Below are positions 62,246 through 64,000 of a DNA stretch of 64,000 nt, in pieces. Within the stretch, counting starts at the first letter, position 1. Every line of letters begins with the position of its first letter. The notes beneath the pieces are model-generated. The model was given only the letters and a program-made list of their open reading frames with translations. It was not told the origin of the DNA and searched no databases. The stretch is from an uncultured Muribaculaceae bacterium (lineage in GTDB: Bacteria > Bacteroidota > Bacteroidia > Bacteroidales > Muribaculaceae), in the NCBI GenBank assembly GCA_958436175.1, contig CAUBJF010000007.1:62001-126000 (forward strand), in the 5' to 3' direction. The position numbers and the translations under genes were made by a program.

Positions 62246-63976
62246 ATGGAACAATATATCGTATCTGCCAGGAAATACCGTCCGACGACATTCAGCTCCG
62301 TGGTTGGCCAGCAGGCTCTTACCACGACGCTGAAGAACGCCATTGCCGGTGAACGCCTCGCTCATGCCTACCTCTTCTGTGGGTCGCGAGGTGTCGGCAA
62401 GACCTCGTGTGCGCGTATTTTCGCAAAGACTATCAACTGTACCAACCGTACGGCGCAGGGTGAGGCATGCAACGAGTGCGATTCCTGTCGGCAGTTCAAC
62501 GAAAACCGTTCGCTCAACATCATCGAGCTGGATGCCGCATCCCATAACGGCATCGAGGATATCAAGGGACTTATCGAACAGGTGATGGTGCCTCCTACGA
62601 CGGGTCGCTACCGCGTCTTCATCATCGACGAGGTCCATATGCTCTCGACAGCAGCCTTCAACGCCTTCCTAAAGACGCTCGAAGAGCCCCCCTCCTATGT
62701 GGTTTTCATCCTTGCTACGACAGAGAAGCATAAAATCATCCCTACCATTCTGTCGCGATGCCAAATCTACGATTTCAACCGCATCTCTGTCGCCGATATG
62801 GTGGCTCATATGGAGCATGTTGCCAAGGAGGAGGGCATAGAGGCCGATCCGGCAGCCCTCAGCATCATTGCCTCCAAGGCCGACGGCGCAATGCGCGATG
62901 CCTTGTCGATTTTCGACCAGGTGGCGGCATGCGGAGGCGGCAAGGTAAGCTATGAGGCGACGGTCGAGAACCTCAATGTCCTCGACAGCAGCTATTACAG
63001 CCGTCTCGTCGAGGCATTTGTCGCCAAGGATGTGCCTCAGGCTTTGCTCATCTACAAGGACATACGTTCGCGCGGTTTCGATTCCCAGTTCTTCATAAAC
63101 GGCCTGGGTCTGTATATGCGTGACTTAATGCTCGCTTCGGATTCTTCGACACTTCCTTTGCTCGAGACTACCGATGATGTCAAAGAGCGTATGGCCGCTC
63201 AGGCTTCCAAACTGCATCCGACGTTCCTCTATCGTGCGATGGACCTCTGCAACGAGGCTGATTTTAATTTCCGGCAGGCAAGTAACAAACAATTCCTAAT
63301 AGAGCTGACACTCATCAAACTGTGCCAACGGCTCAGCCCCTCGCCCGATGAAAGCGGAAGTGACGAGGGGCAGTTGAAACCGCTTGTGGCAGCCGCGCCC
63401 GGTTCGGCTGCGCTTGTCTCCGAATCTGCTGCCGCTTATACAGCACCACAGAATCCTGCCGTTGCGCCCAAGGTAGCGGCAGAGCCTGTCGTGAAGCCTC
63501 AGGAAGCCCCGCGAGAGGGATATGTGCCCGGAGGCTTCTCCCTGCGTCGGCGGTCGATGGAGATAAAAAAAGAAATGGAGGCCCAGCCCAAGACTGCCAC
63601 GGTAGAGACGAGGCATAATGCCTACAGCGACGAGGACATGGCCAAGGCGTGGGACGAATGTACGGCCGCGTTCCTCAAGGAGCCGGTAGTCTACAATACT
63701 CTGCTTGCTGTCAAGCCCGAACGCCAGGGCGCTGACGAGTTCAAGCTTGGAGTGGGGTCGAGCATACAGGTTGATATCCTCGAAGGCAAGATCGGCGACA
63801 TAAGCCGCCGTCTGCGCGATGCCTTGTCGAACGACGATATAAAGCTTAAGGTCGAGATACTCGAAGGCGAGCTGCCGCCGGCCTTCTGGACCGAGGATCA
63901 GGTACTTCAGGACATCATCAAGCGCCATCCCCAGGTAGAGCAGTTCATGAACAAGTACAAACTCCGCCTGATATAG
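62246..63976 (+). CDS. dnaX: DNA polymerase III subunit gamma/tau
   Basis: Clamp-loader ATPase of the replisome. 576 aa. Walker A GSRGVGKTS (about 48-56), a zinc module with four Cys around CTNRTAQGEACNECDSC, Walker B IDEVHML and the sensor LSRCQ. Domain III (about 220-370) is followed by a Pro/Ala-rich linker (380-435) and a C-terminal part that may bind the polymerase core. No slippery A-run for frameshifting was noticed. The last 24 bases of the window follow its stop. Confidence 0.95.
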   Translation: MEQYIVSARKYRPTTFSSVVGQQALTTTLKNAIAGERLAHAYLFCGSRGVGKTSCARIFAKTINCTNRTAQGEACNECDSCRQFNENRSLNIIELDAASHNGIEDIKGLIEQVMVPPTTGRYRVFIIDEVHMLSTAAFNAFLKTLEEPPSYVVFILATTEKHKIIPTILSRCQIYDFNRISVADMVAHMEHVAKEEGIEADPAALSIIASKADGAMRDALSIFDQVAACGGGKVSYEATVENLNVLDSSYYSRLVEAFVAKDVPQALLIYKDIRSRGFDSQFFINGLGLYMRDLMLASDSSTLPLLETTDDVKERMAAQASKLHPTFLYRAMDLCNEADFNFRQASNKQFLIELTLIKLCQRLSPSPDESGSDEGQLKPLVAAAPGSAALVSESAAAYTAPQNPAVAPKVAAEPVVKPQEAPREGYVPGGFSLRRRSMEIKKEMEAQPKTATVETRHNAYSDEDMAKAWDECTAAFLKEPVVYNTLLAVKPERQGADEFKLGVGSSIQVDILEGKIGDISRRLRDALSNDDIKLKVEILEGELPPAFWTEDQVLQDIIKRHPQVEQFMNKYKLRLI

Positions 63977-64000
63977 ACGAAAGCGCTGATGCCGTTAATA

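Overview
The window is chromosomal DNA of a member of the Bacteroidota, most likely order Bacteroidales. Promoters of the Bacteroides type (TTTG, a 19-20 base spacer, TAnnTTTG) stand before secA, lysS and dnaX. Shine-Dalgarno sequences are largely absent. The gene set fits gut Bacteroidales: queuosine genes, a DUF4105 protein, SpeA-type arginine decarboxylase, a GH2 enzyme, and parE-coaD-S41-dnaX. The family Muribaculaceae is a guess.

Bases 1-20.7 kb are housekeeping genes: a HAD phosphatase (cut by the window edge), an M24 peptidase, cca, queD, queE, a DUF4105 membrane protein and an alkaline-phosphatase-like protein in one overlapping run; then secA, a GH2 glycosidase, an OmpA-type protein (minus), speA, truA, an ATP-grasp-like unknown, and hflX plus an acyl-CoA synthetase (minus).

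Bases 21.2-48.1 kb are the accessory region. A full-length secreted RHS/YD-repeat protein (2004 aa) ends in a metallopeptidase-like tip and is followed by a candidate immunity gene. Downstream, on the same strand, lie five more copies of only the 3' end of the RHS core. They start at different points but align base for base with the full gene without gaps. Each is fused to its own AT-rich tip and followed by its own candidate immunity gene. The tips carry JAB/JAMM (two), HExxH (a second one), a His...Asn-Cys pattern (papain/NlpC-like) and a His...Ser-x-Gly-Cys pattern (L,D-transpeptidase-like). This looks like a polymorphic toxin locus with a store of displaced or silent toxin-immunity modules. 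A secreted protein gene at 47.1 kb appears to be its right-hand anchor, and degraded copies of that gene's 5' end lie inside the array.

Between 31.6 and about 38.26 kb a mobilizable element interrupts the array. It has a tyrosine recombinase, a small HTH-like protein, an inverted-repeat-rich candidate oriT, a MOBV relaxase and AT-rich cargo. It sits exactly between the JAB toxin of module 3 and a gene that resembles the immunity protein of the related module 2, so it seems to have split a toxin-immunity pair.

Bases 48.1-64 kb return to housekeeping: PBP1A and an outer-membrane protein (minus), then lysS, gpsA, rlmN, pdxA, two glycosyltransferases (one minus), parE, coaD, an S41 protease and dnaX. 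No tRNA, rRNA or CRISPR array was seen.
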